Shown here one piece after another: positions 1 through 9,500 of a stretch of 9,622 nucleotides of DNA. The notes under the pieces were generated by a model. It was not told the origin of the DNA. It saw only the letters and a program-made list of their open reading frames with translations, and searched no databases. Both the position numbers and the translations under genes were made by a program. The first letter of the stretch is position 1; every line of letters starts with the position of its first letter. Source of the stretch: Acidithiobacillus montserratensis (GTDB lineage Bacteria > Pseudomonadota > Gammaproteobacteria > Acidithiobacillales > Acidithiobacillaceae); contig NZ_JABBOU010000129.1 of the NCBI RefSeq assembly GCF_018853465.1, positions 1 to 9,622 on the forward strand, in the 5' to 3' direction.

Positions 1-429
1 CCGGGTATGCCCGCCAATGCGGTGAGTGGTCAGGTCGTGCATTTGGCATCCGGTGCCTGGCTGGATAATTATGCGGCCCAGCCGATTTTGTGGCTTGTGC
101 CTTTAATAGCCATTGCCGGGATGCTTCTGGGTGCCCTGATGCTGCGCGCCAACAAGCCGATCATCGGCTGGTGGCTGGGCGCTATTGCCTGGATCGGTAT
201 TCTGGGTACGGTAGCTGCTTCCATGTTCCCTTTCCTGATGCCTTCATCAGACAATCTCAATCAGAGTCTGACCATCTGGAATGCTTCGGGCAGTCGTTAC
301 AACCTGATCTGGATGACCATATTTACGGTCATTTTTGTACCGACCATTCTCTCCTACACCACCTGGTGTTTTCGGGTCATGCGCGGCAAGGTCATCAAAC
401 CGGATCCCGCTGATGATCATGCTTATTAA
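1..429 (+). CDS. cydB: Cytochrome bd quinol oxidase subunit II, C-terminal part (5' end outside window)
   Basis: CydB is the membrane subunit that pairs with the haem-carrying subunit CydA in cytochrome bd oxidase, which oxidises quinol and reduces oxygen to water in the inner membrane. The visible 142 residues contain three hydrophobic segments (about 29-48, 54-75 and 101-121 of the visible part). Between the last two lies FPFLMPS, followed by SLTIWNASGS, which resembles the CydB C-terminal block (SLTMWDATSS in E. coli as I recall it). The segment ending VIFVPTILSYTTWCF, followed by a short polar tail, is also typical of the CydB C-terminus. The frame is open to the left edge, so the ATG at position 7 is only an internal methionine. 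The stop TAA overlaps the ribosome binding site of the next small gene, which indicates one operon. The classical CydB and the bd-I versus cyanide-insensitive (Cio) type cannot be separated from this fragment. Confidence 0.9.
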   Translation, partial: PGMPANAVSGQVVHLASGAWLDNYAAQPILWLVPLIAIAGMLLGALMLRANKPIIGWWLGAIAWIGILGTVAASMFPFLMPSSDNLNQSLTIWNASGSRYNLIWMTIFTVIFVPTILSYTTWCFRVMRGKVIKPDPADDHAY

Positions 430-444
430 GGGAGGTATTGCACC

Positions 445-642
445 ATGAAAAATCTGTTTACTTTTGCCGGGATGGCACTGATTTTGGCCTTATCCCTGTT
501 TCTGGCAGTGATTACCGGTGACTACGGCCCCTGGTACTTTGCCTGGCTGGTAGGGACAACCATGATTGTGCTGATTGCCGTCGCCGGCGCGGTCATGTAC
601 GAAAAACAGGATGGAGAGCGCCAGGGTAAAACCGGCCATTGA
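445..642 (+). CDS. cydX: CydX-like small subunit of cytochrome bd oxidase with an extra N-terminal helix
   Basis: CydX is a small single-helix subunit that stabilises the haem site of cytochrome bd oxidase and is normally encoded directly after cydB. Here a 65-residue ORF starts 15 bases after the cydB stop, with a strong Shine-Dalgarno AAGGGAGG (428-435) nine bases before the ATG. Residues 30-38 read WYFAWLVGT, closely matching the start of known CydX proteins (MWYFAWILGT in E. coli). They are followed by a hydrophobic helix (about 35-51) and a charged tail (EKQDGERQ). The family member in E. coli is about 37 residues and begins at this motif. This protein has 29 additional residues before it, including a second hydrophobic segment (about 5-23). 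No in-frame start codon lies next to the motif, so the extension is likely real. Assignment as CydX rests on motif plus position; the role of the added helix is unknown. Confidence 0.8.
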   Translation: MKNLFTFAGMALILALSLFLAVITGDYGPWYFAWLVGTTMIVLIAVAGAVMYEKQDGERQGKTGH

Positions 643-659
643 TACTAAGGAGCCTGCAG

Positions 660-749
660 ATGCATCTGGAAGACTATATATTCTTTTTACCTGTGGTCTA
701 TTTTTTCATCACCGTAATCGCGTATTTTTATACACGCAAGCGGTTCTGA
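660..749 (+). CDS. 29-residue single-helix membrane protein at the end of the cyd operon
   Basis: This short ORF has ATG at 660-662 and TGA at 747-749. Its ribosome binding site is excellent: TAAGGAG at 646-652, seven bases before the ATG, starting four bases after the stop of the CydX-like gene. The peptide begins MHLEDYIFF and has one hydrophobic, aromatic-rich stretch (about 7-24, with Pro11). It ends in the basic tail TRKRF, which predicts an N-out, C-in single-pass helix by the positive-inside rule. Several bacterial bd oxidases are known to carry one or two such tiny subunits besides CydA and CydB (CydX and CydH/CydY in E. coli, CydS in Geobacillus). By position and size this is a candidate for a second accessory subunit, although I recognise no sequence match to those families. 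The function is therefore inference; that the ORF is translated is well supported by the ribosome binding site. Confidence 0.65.
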   Translation: MHLEDYIFFLPVVYFFITVIAYFYTRKRF

Positions 750-759
750 GACTTGCTGT

Positions 760-780
760 GGGCCGGAATCTGTCCGGCCC
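760..780. terminator. GC-rich hairpin after the cyd operon
   Basis: GGGCCGGA (760-767) and TCCGGCCC (773-780) form a perfect 8-base stem with a 5-base loop, starting 10 bases after the last cyd stop. It is not followed by a T-run, so alone it is more likely an RNA-stabilising 3' structure than an intrinsic terminator. Confidence 0.45.
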
Positions 781-789
781 CCTTATACA

Positions 790-814
790 AAAGGCCCGGA
801 TATTCCGGGCCTTT
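790..814. terminator. Bidirectional terminator between the cyd operon and thiC
   Basis: AAAGGCCCGGA (790-800) and TCCGGGCCTTT (804-814) form a perfect 11-base stem with the loop TAT. The arms end in A and T runs of three, so transcripts from either strand read a GC-rich stem ending in U residues. It sits between the convergent ends of the cyd operon (749) and thiC (837), which fits a shared terminator, although the U-tract is short. Confidence 0.75.
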
Positions 815-836
815 ACTGTTGAGAAAGCGCTCACAA

Positions 837-2877
<2,041 letters not shown>

Positions 2878-2880
2878 TGA

Positions 2881-3034
2881 TACTGTTATGCAAACTAAAG
2901 GATAGTATGACTGACTGTCAACTCTTAGCCTTGTCCAAAGATTTATGGGTCATTTGACAAGGCTGAATGTAGCAACAGACTATCCATTCAGTGTTATCAT
3001 CCCGCCCGTTCATTACCGTTTTGTGGAGTTTGCC
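2881..3034. other. Divergent thiC / ybiT spacer with a long dyad
   Basis: This 154-base spacer must hold promoters for both directions. It contains AGCCTTGTC (2927-2935) and GACAAGGCT (2956-2964), a perfect 9-base inverted repeat with a 20-base centre; allowing one mismatch, two further pairs extend it inward. The right arm overlaps TTGACA (2954-2959, plus strand). On the minus strand another TTGACA is present at 2921-2916, with only a poor -10 (TAGTTT, 18 bases on) for thiC. The dyad could be an operator for a dimeric regulator or a hairpin; nothing in the sequence names the protein. Confidence 0.5.
2992..3000 (+). promoter_or_regulatory. Candidate extended -10 promoter for ybiT
   Basis: TGTTATCAT matches the extended -10 pattern (TG, one base, then TATCAT with five of six matches to TATAAT). 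It lies 35 bases before the GTG start, giving a leader of under 30 bases. No good -35 stands 16-18 bases upstream. The alternative is TTGACA at 2954-2959 with a weak -10 around 2978-2983. Confidence 0.35.
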
Positions 3035-4660
3035 GTGCTCAGCACCCATCAACTGACCATGCAGTTTGGTTCCAAGCCTTTGTTTGAAAATGTGTCCGTG
3101 GATTTTGGTGATGGCAATCGCTATGGCCTGATTGGCGCCAACGGCAGCGGTAAAACCACCCTCATGAAAATTCTCGGCGGCGATCTGGAGCCCAGCTCCG
3201 GTAATGTCAGCCTGAGCAGCGGCGAACGTCTGGGCAAGCTGCGGCAGGATCAATTTGCTTTTGAGGATTTTACTGTGCTCGACACCGTGATGATGGGGCA
3301 CGCCGAATTCTGGAAAGTCAAACAGGAACGTGATCGCCTGTATTCCCTGACCGAAATGAATGCAGAGGATGGTATGGCGGTCGCCCATATCGAAAGTGAC
3401 TTTGCTGAACTGGGGGGGTATTCGGCAGAAGCCCGGGCTGCTGAGTTGCTGACTGGAGTAGGCATTCCTCTAGAACAGCATAACGGCCTGATGTCGGCTG
3501 TGGCTCCGGGCTGGAAGTTGCGCGTACTTCTGGCTCAGGCATTGTTTGCGGATCCTGATATTCTGCTGCTGGATGAGCCTACCAACAACCTCGATATTCA
3601 TACTATTCAATGGCTGGAAGAATTACTGGCGACTATCCCCAGTACCATCATCATCATTTCCCATGATCGGCATTTTCTGAACAGTGTCTGCACCCACATG
3701 GCTGATCTGGATTATGGCGAATTACGCATTTATCCCGGTAATTATGATGAATACATGCGTGCATCTACCCTCGTCAAGGAGCAACTCCTGGCCGATAATG
3801 ACAAGAAAAAAGAAAAAATGGCGGAACTGCAGAGCTTTGTCAGTCGTTTTTCGGCCAATGCCTCCAAGGCCAAACAGGCCACTTCCCGCGCCCGCCAGTT
3901 GGAAAAAATCCAGCTGGAAGAAGTCAAACCGTCCAGTCGGCAAAATCCCTATCTGGTTTTCCAGCAGGAGCGCAAGCTCTATCGCTATGCCCTGGATGCC
4001 AAGGATTTATCCAAATCTTTCGACGAATTGCACCTTTTCCATAAAATGCGCCTGCATATTGAGGCCGGTGAACGCGTGGCCATCATCGGCGCCAATGGAC
4101 TGGGGAAAACCACCTTGTTACGTTGCCTGATGGGCGAATTGCAACCCGATGCCGGCGTCATCAAATGGGCGGAGAATGTCAAGATCGGTTATTTTGCCCA
4201 GGACTATGCCCCGGAATTTGCCCGGGACATGACCCTTTTCGACTGGATGAGCCAATGGCGGAGTGAGAAAGACGACGATCAGACCATTCGCGGCGTGCTC
4301 GGCCGCCTGCTTTTCGGCCAGGATCAGGTGGGACGTTCGGTCAAGGTGCTATCCGGCGGCGAAAAGGGCCGGATGCTCTTCGGCAAGCTCACCTTGCAAA
4401 AACCCAATGTGTTGATTCTCGATGAACCGACCAATCATCTGGATATGGAATCCATCGAATCCCTGAACAATGCGCTGGAAAAATTTGACGGTACCCTGAT
4501 ATTTGTCAGCCATGACCGGGAATTTGTTTCCTCCCTGGCTACCCGCATTATTGAATTTACGCCTCGGGGGATTGAAGATTTCAAGGGCAGTTATGAGGAT
4601 TATCTGCTGAGCCAGATCAGTGTCAGTGACGCCGGAAAAAAGGGCGTGAAAAGCCGATAA
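3035..4660 (+). CDS. ybiT: ABC-F family ATPase of the YbiT type
   Basis: ABC-F proteins are soluble twin-ATPase factors that bind the ribosomal E site and influence translation; they have no transport domain. This 541-residue protein has two cassettes. Cassette one has Walker A GANGSGKT (34-41) and Walker [12 protein letters not shown] (Asp180, Glu181). Cassette two has Walker A GANGLGKT (352-359), signature LSGGEKGR (from 439) and DEPTNHLD (from 463). Between them, residues about 245-305 form a charged, Lys/Glu-rich linker with [20 protein letters not shown], the ribosome-probing arm. The first cassette has VAPGWKLRV in place of an LSGGQ signature, a trait I recall in E. coli YbiT, to which the whole protein is very similar (about 530 residues there). 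The GTG start was chosen because GGAG (3025-3028) lies six bases upstream and the N-terminus then aligns with YbiT; an ATG at 2945 would lie in the promoter region. It ends overlapping a convergent gene by 38 bases. Confidence 0.95.
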   Translation: MLSTHQLTMQFGSKPLFENVSVDFGDGNRYGLIGANGSGKTTLMKILGGDLEPSSGNVSLSSGERLGKLRQDQFAFEDFTVLDTVMMGHAEFWKVKQERDRLYSLTEMNAEDGMAVAHIESDFAELGGYSAEARAAELLTGVGIPLEQHNGLMSAVAPGWKLRVLLAQALFADPDILLLDEPTNNLDIHTIQWLEELLATIPSTIIIISHDRHFLNSVCTHMADLDYGELRIYPGNYDEYMRASTLVKEQLLADNDKKKEKMAELQSFVSRFSANASKAKQATSRARQLEKIQLEEVKPSSRQNPYLVFQQERKLYRYALDAKDLSKSFDELHLFHKMRLHIEAGERVAIIGANGLGKTTLLRCLMGELQPDAGVIKWAENVKIGYFAQDYAPEFARDMTLFDWMSQWRSEKDDDQTIRGVLGRLLFGQDQVGRSVKVLSGGEKGRMLFGKLTLQKPNVLILDEPTNHLDMESIESLNNALEKFDGTLIFVSHDREFVSSLATRIIEFTPRGIEDFKGSYEDYLLSQISVSDAGKKGVKSR

Positions 4661-4913
4661 CCAGTAGAAAAACCCCCAGCAGGAAAATGCCGCCGATCCA
4701 TTTCCAGCGGACCATATTGAGGATATTGGCCAGATGCAACAGGCTCTGGGCTTCAGCATCCACCCCATGATGTACAGCCAGCACGGCGACAGCATTGGTT
4801 TTGAAGACCACCCCCAGATAACGAACGACCATCAGGAGCAGGTCGACAATAATCAACCCGGTCCCTGCATACACCCATCCGGTCCGGGAAAAACGGGGCC
4901 ATGCCTTAAACAC
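4623..4913 (-). CDS. Small membrane protein of unknown function, two helices
   Basis: I do not recognise this family. The 96-residue frame begins [13 protein letters not shown] if GTG at 4913 is the start. It has two clear hydrophobic segments (about 13-37, with a buried Asp24 and Arg31, and 72-88). A loop of about 34 residues joins them, containing [13 protein letters not shown], and the tail SRPFFRRH is basic. Both basic ends predict cytoplasmic termini. The GTG overlaps the stop of the upstream phosphohexomutase (GTGTTTAA), a typical translational coupling arrangement, with AGGG (4917-4920) as a weak ribosome binding site. A second possible start, GTG at 4943, would add 10 residues inside the mutase gene. 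The 3' end runs 38 bases into the end of ybiT on the opposite strand. It is a real gene rather than a shadow, judging by its coupling, its membrane pattern and the lack of another ORF covering 4661-4905. Confidence 0.7.
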   Translation of the reverse strand: MFKAWPRFSRTGWVYAGTGLIIVDLLLMVVRYLGVVFKTNAVAVLAVHHGVDAEAQSLLHLANILNMVRWKWIGGIFLLGVFLLVIGFSRPFFRRH

Positions 4914-6357
4914 GCCAACCCTGCATGATCTGCAAAGCTGCACGCAGCATTCTTTCTGCTTCCTCAGCGGAATCCGCTTCGGTATAACAGCGCAGTTCCG
5001 GAGCGTTACCCGAGGGGCGCAGGTGAATGATGGACCCGTTTTCCAGGATCACCCGCAATCCATCGGTGCGATCCATACTCCGGGCAGGGCCGGCCACTGC
5101 GCCAAAAGACTGATTAAATGCTGACCGATTGCGGTTTTCATCGTCGCCATTGAAGGTATCCAGATGTTGCTGGCTGAGGGTGCCCGGAAAATTCTGAAGA
5201 CGGTCACTGGCCGTAAAACGCGGCGGCAGACTCTCCAGCAGTGTTGCAAGGGCCACGCCGCGCTCCTTCGCCGCTGTCAGCACGGTTAGCATGGGAAGAA
5301 TGGCATCCCGGGTCGGCAGGGGCTGCAAGGTATGACCATGCCTCTGCAGGGGACTACCCAGCAGGAACCCGCCGTTGGCCTCATAACCGACCACCGGCGC
5401 TTCACCGGCAGCCAGCGCCTCCTGCATGGCCGCAATCACATAGGGTGAACCAATGCGGGTGCGGCGAATCCGGGCAAATAGTTGCGCACGTTCCAAAGCG
5501 CTGTTGCTGCTGACGGGCGTGACGACACTATGGGCACCCAGGGCTTGAGCCGTCAGCACGCCCAGCACGTCCCCCCGCCACCAGCGACCACTGGCATCAG
5601 CAATCATGGGACGATCCGCATCTCCGTCGGTGGTCAGCAAGGCATCCAGTTGATGTTCGAGCACCGCTTGCCGGGCCAGTAGCGTATCCTCAGGGCGCAG
5701 GGCTTCCGTATCCAAGGCCACGAAATCCGCAGAACGCCCCAGAGGAAGCACTTCAGCGCCCAGATCCTTGAGCAAGTCCACCAGAAGATCCCGGGCCACC
5801 CCGGAGTGCTGATAAACACCGAGCCGCAGCCCTGCGAGACTGTCCTTGCCAAAAAAATCCCGATAACGCTGCTGATAAGCCAGCAGATAACGGGCATCCG
5901 CTTCCGGCAAATGCGGCGCCTGCAGCAAGCTCCCCGCCTCCGTAAACAATCCCGGAGCCACCTGCATGTCCTGAGCGAGAATACCGGCTTCGTCAGCTTT
6001 CATCAGTTCGCCGTGAGGACGATTGAACTTGATGCCGTTGCGGTCAAAAGGAATATGGCTGCCGGTGACCATCAGTGCCGGAACACCGGTCGACAAACCG
6101 GCATAAGCCAGAGCGGGAGATGGCAAATAGCCCGCGAATTGCGGCATCCCGCCCTCAGCCAGCACCGCTGCCCAACTGGCAGCAAGAATACGGGGGGTGC
6201 TGGGGCGCAAGTCTCCGCCCAAAATGACCTGATTACCTTGGTGATACTCGCCGATGTCCCGGAGATAGCGCAGGAAGGCCCGCACATGGACGTAAACCAC
6301 CTGGTCTGTCAAATCGCTCACCAATCCCCGTAATCCGCTGGTGCCAAATGCGGCCAT
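4906..6357 (-). CDS. Phosphohexomutase (phosphomannomutase / phosphoglucomutase family)
   Basis: Enzymes of this superfamily move a phosphate between the C1 and C6 positions of hexose sugars through a phosphoserine and a bisphosphate intermediate, supplying sugar phosphates for polysaccharide, lipopolysaccharide or glycogen. All four active-site blocks are present in the 483 residues. These are the N-terminal GTSGLRG (5-11), the phosphoserine loop TGSHIPFDRNGIKF (Ser100), the magnesium loop DGDADR (244-249), the sugar-binding GYEANGG (324-330) and the phosphate-binding RPSGNAPELR (447-456). The phosphoserine loop reads TGSHIP instead of the common TASHNP, a variant I associate with some annotated phosphomannomutases. 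The substrate (mannose, glucose or glucosamine) cannot be decided from sequence; GYEANGG is more in line with Man/Glc enzymes than with GlmM. The start ATG has AAGGAG ten bases upstream. The gene is followed by, and overlaps, a small membrane gene. Confidence 0.92.
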   Translation of the reverse strand: MAAFGTSGLRGLVSDLTDQVVYVHVRAFLRYLRDIGEYHQGNQVILGGDLRPSTPRILAASWAAVLAEGGMPQFAGYLPSPALAYAGLSTGVPALMVTGSHIPFDRNGIKFNRPHGELMKADEAGILAQDMQVAPGLFTEAGSLLQAPHLPEADARYLLAYQQRYRDFFGKDSLAGLRLGVYQHSGVARDLLVDLLKDLGAEVLPLGRSADFVALDTEALRPEDTLLARQAVLEHQLDALLTTDGDADRPMIADASGRWWRGDVLGVLTAQALGAHSVVTPVSSNSALERAQLFARIRRTRIGSPYVIAAMQEALAAGEAPVVGYEANGGFLLGSPLQRHGHTLQPLPTRDAILPMLTVLTAAKERGVALATLLESLPPRFTASDRLQNFPGTLSQQHLDTFNGDDENRNRSAFNQSFGAVAGPARSMDRTDGLRVILENGSIIHLRPSGNAPELRCYTEADSAEEAERMLRAALQIMQGWRV

Positions 6358-6511
6358 ATTTATCCTGCTCCTTTTTCCACGACTTATTTCGACGACTTAT
6401 GGGCATGATAACCAGTTCAGGGCCATGACGATATAACCACCCCCTCCCCAGACCGGTCCGGCCTGTGTATGATGAAGGTTTCGCCTTCACAAGAAATTTT
6501 CGCTTTCGCTC
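6358..6511. promoter_or_regulatory. Divergent spacer between the phosphohexomutase and SNF2 genes
   Basis: This spacer must carry two promoters. For the plus strand, TATGAT (6468-6473) is a good -10 but lacks a convincing -35. Right after it, TGAAGG (6473-6478) and CCTTCA (6484-6489) can form a 6-base hairpin near the start of the transcript. For the minus strand, TATCAT (6410-6405) is a possible -10, also without a clear -35. ACGACTTAT occurs twice (6379-6387 and 6392-6400), 13 bases apart, in the leader of the mutase gene. None of these is strong evidence on its own. Confidence 0.35.
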
Positions 6512-9500
6512 ATGGCACATAATGATGACTGGATGAACTGGCACCATGGTCCTGCTATGGCTCCCAGCCTGGATACTTACGATCAAAATACCGTCAGGCA
6601 CTGGCTGGGCGAGCAGGTGATCCGCAAGGCCCTCCCCTACCGCCAGGCAGTCCAGCATCTGCAACGCCTTACCGATACGGAACTCAGTGCCCAGGTTCAG
6701 GGTAGCGCCCGTGTCCCCTATCGGGTGGATATTCACCTCAGCCAGGGCCCCCTCATCAGCTTGTGTACCTGCCCAGTCGGCAGGCACTGTAAACATGTGG
6801 CGGCCGTTTTGCTGGCCTACCTGCAGGAACGCGTTACGCTGCAACCCGTCGATGGTCCCAGGCCCCATGTCATGCAATGGTTGGGTGCTTTGCGCTCGCA
6901 TCTGCATCCGCCACCGCGCAAAATCCCGAGTACCACTTATCGCCTGCACTGGTTTCTCGAAATACGCGGACATCTGCAGCAAGCTCCTATCCTCTATTGT
7001 CTGAAGGCCCGCTTCAATAAACAGGGCGTTTGCAATGAGCTCACCCCGTGGAGCAACTTTGAGCCAGCCCTGCGGCGTCCGCCCAGCTTTCTCGATGAAA
7101 CGGATCAGGCCGCCATCCGCCGCCTGCTCATTGAAGACGTTTACGCCAGTCGCAGCGGTCATTTCATGCTGGGGCCCCGTCATGGCAGCGCGGCACTGAG
7201 CATGTTGGCCGCCAGCGAACGTCTGTTCATGAATAAACCCGGTTCTTCACCACTACGGATGGGGGATCTTCGCAGCGCTAAACTCATCTGGAAAACAGGC
7301 AAAGCAACCGGCTCCAAAGACAGCGAGCAATTTCCGGTACTGATCACCGAGCCGCCCGCCCCGGTACTGCTGGCCCTGGATACCCCCTGGTATCTGGACA
7401 GTGACAATCTGGAGATCGGGCCCGTGGATACGCCCATCAAGATGGCAGTTTTGCAGGACTTGTTGCAGGCTCCTCCCCTCAATATCCAGGAAGCCGCCCT
7501 GCTCCGCAATCTCCTGGAAGAATCGGCCCCGGATCTGCCAGCGCCAGTTGTAGACCCCATCAAAGATCTTCCGCTCATTCATGTACCGCTCCAGCCCCAG
7601 CTATTCTGTGACACCCTGTCGTTGATGGGCATGCAGTCCTATCGCCAGTACCCCAGCCTGTGGAGCTCCAGTTGTCGTTTTGATTATGGGCAACCTAGTT
7701 TTATTTACGGCCCTGCCCAAATTGCCGTGGATGACGACAGTGAAATCCAGACCCTGGACAATGGTGAAACCGTGCGGGTTCAGCGGGATCGGGAAGGCGA
7801 AAACAAGGCTCTGAAAATCCTCGCCAAAACCGGCATGAAAGCTGCCAAGGCCAGTCTTTTTCATAGTCTGTCTATACTTCCGCAAAACATGTACGGACTG
7901 GCGAGCGAAGGTGACTGGACCGGGTTCATGCAGGAAGGGGTGCAAATGCTGCGCGAGCACGGCTGGGAAGTACGCTGGCCGGAAGGTTTTCGTCATCACT
8001 TTTTGCAGATTGACGCCTGGGACATGCAGGTTGACGGAGAAGAAGCGGGCTGGCTGGGCCTGGATGTCGGTATTGTGGTTGAAGGAGAAAGACTGGCACT
8101 GGCCCCCCTGCTTGGCGCTCTCTTTGCCCGGGACGGGCGCTGGCTCAGCCCCGGAGGCTTGAGCAGCATCCCGGATACGGAAAGCATTCACTTACATACT
8201 CCCTCGGGCGTACCCATTCAAACCCAGGCGCATCGTCTCAAACCCCTGGTCGGCACCCTGATTGATCTTTTCAGCCTGGGAACTGCCGGTCCTTTACGGG
8301 TTACCGCCTATGATGTTACCCGTCTGACCCACATGGATATGGATCAGTGGCGCAGTGAAGGTATGGAAGCTATCCGCCGCCTGAGCCAGCGCCTGCCCCA
8401 GAGTGGTGAAATCCCCCCCGTCGAGGCACCACAGGGTTTTGCTCTGCCTTTGCGGCCCTATCAACAGGAAGGTCTGGCCTGGCTGCAGTTTTTACGGGAA
8501 CACGATCTGGGCGGCATTCTTGCTGACGACATGGGCCTCGGCAAAACGGCTCAAACTCTCGCCCATATCCTGCTGGAAAAAGAAAGTGGACGCCTGCAAA
8601 ATCCGGCCCTGATCATCATGCCCACCTCGCTGATTCATAACTGGCGGGAAGAAGCTGAACGCTTTGCCCCGGCATTAAGGGTGCTTTCCCTGCACGGCAA
8701 GGAACGGCTGGGACTTTTCCGGGAAATGGGGCATCATGATTTGATTCTGACCACCTACCCGCTGGTCTGGCGGGATATTGACCTGCTCAAAGCCCAGCAG
8801 TTTCATCTGCTGATTCTGGATGAGGCGCAAATGGTCAAAAACGCCCAAAGCCGTGCCGCTGAGGCTATCCGCGAAATACCCACTCACCACCGCCTGGCCC
8901 TCACCGGCACGCCCCTGGAAAACCACTTGGGTGAACTTTGGGCGCAGTTTGACTTTCTCCTGCCGGGATTCATGGGGGATTTGCCCAGCTTCCAGAAAAT
9001 CTGGCGCAATCCCATTGAACGACATGGAGATGTTGACCGTTTGAGCTTGCTCGCCAAACGCGTCCGTCCTTTCATTTTGCGTCGCAAAAAAGAAGAAGTT
9101 GCTCAGGAACTACCCGAAAAAACCATCATTATCCGTTCGGTGGATATTGAAGGGACCCAACGCGATCTCTACGAAACGGTGCGCAGCGCCATGGACGAAC
9201 GGATCCGCCAGGAAATTGCTGCCAAGGGTTTCCAGCGCAGTCAGATAGTCATTCTCGACGCCATGCTCAAATTACGACAAGTCTGCTGCGACCCGCGCCT
9301 GCTCAAAAGTGACAAAGCCCGCAAGGTCCAGGAAAGTGCCAAACTGACCCTACTCATGGAGATGATTCCAGAATTATTGGCCGAAGGCCGGCAGATTTTG
9401 CTGTTTTCCCAGTTTACGGAAATGCTGGCTCTGATCAGTGCGCGTCTGGATAAAATACACATTCCCTATGTGCAACTCACCGGCAGCACCCAGGATCGCA

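Noticed and set aside
2945..3034. Longer YbiT start at ATG 2945
   Set aside because: It lies in the dyad and promoter region, lacks a ribosome binding site, and gives 30 residues absent from YbiT proteins.
3412..3418. Run of seven G in ybiT as a phase-variation tract
   Set aside because: Too short, in an otherwise conserved housekeeping gene; frequent slippage is unlikely.
4734..4928. 64-residue plus-strand ORF after ybiT
   Set aside because: It is antisense to the two-helix membrane gene, has no ribosome binding site and no hydrophobic or domain pattern.
6233..7183. 316-residue minus-strand ORF
   Set aside because: It is antisense to the N-terminal SWIM region of the SNF2 gene and also overlaps the start of the phosphohexomutase in another frame; no motif supports it.
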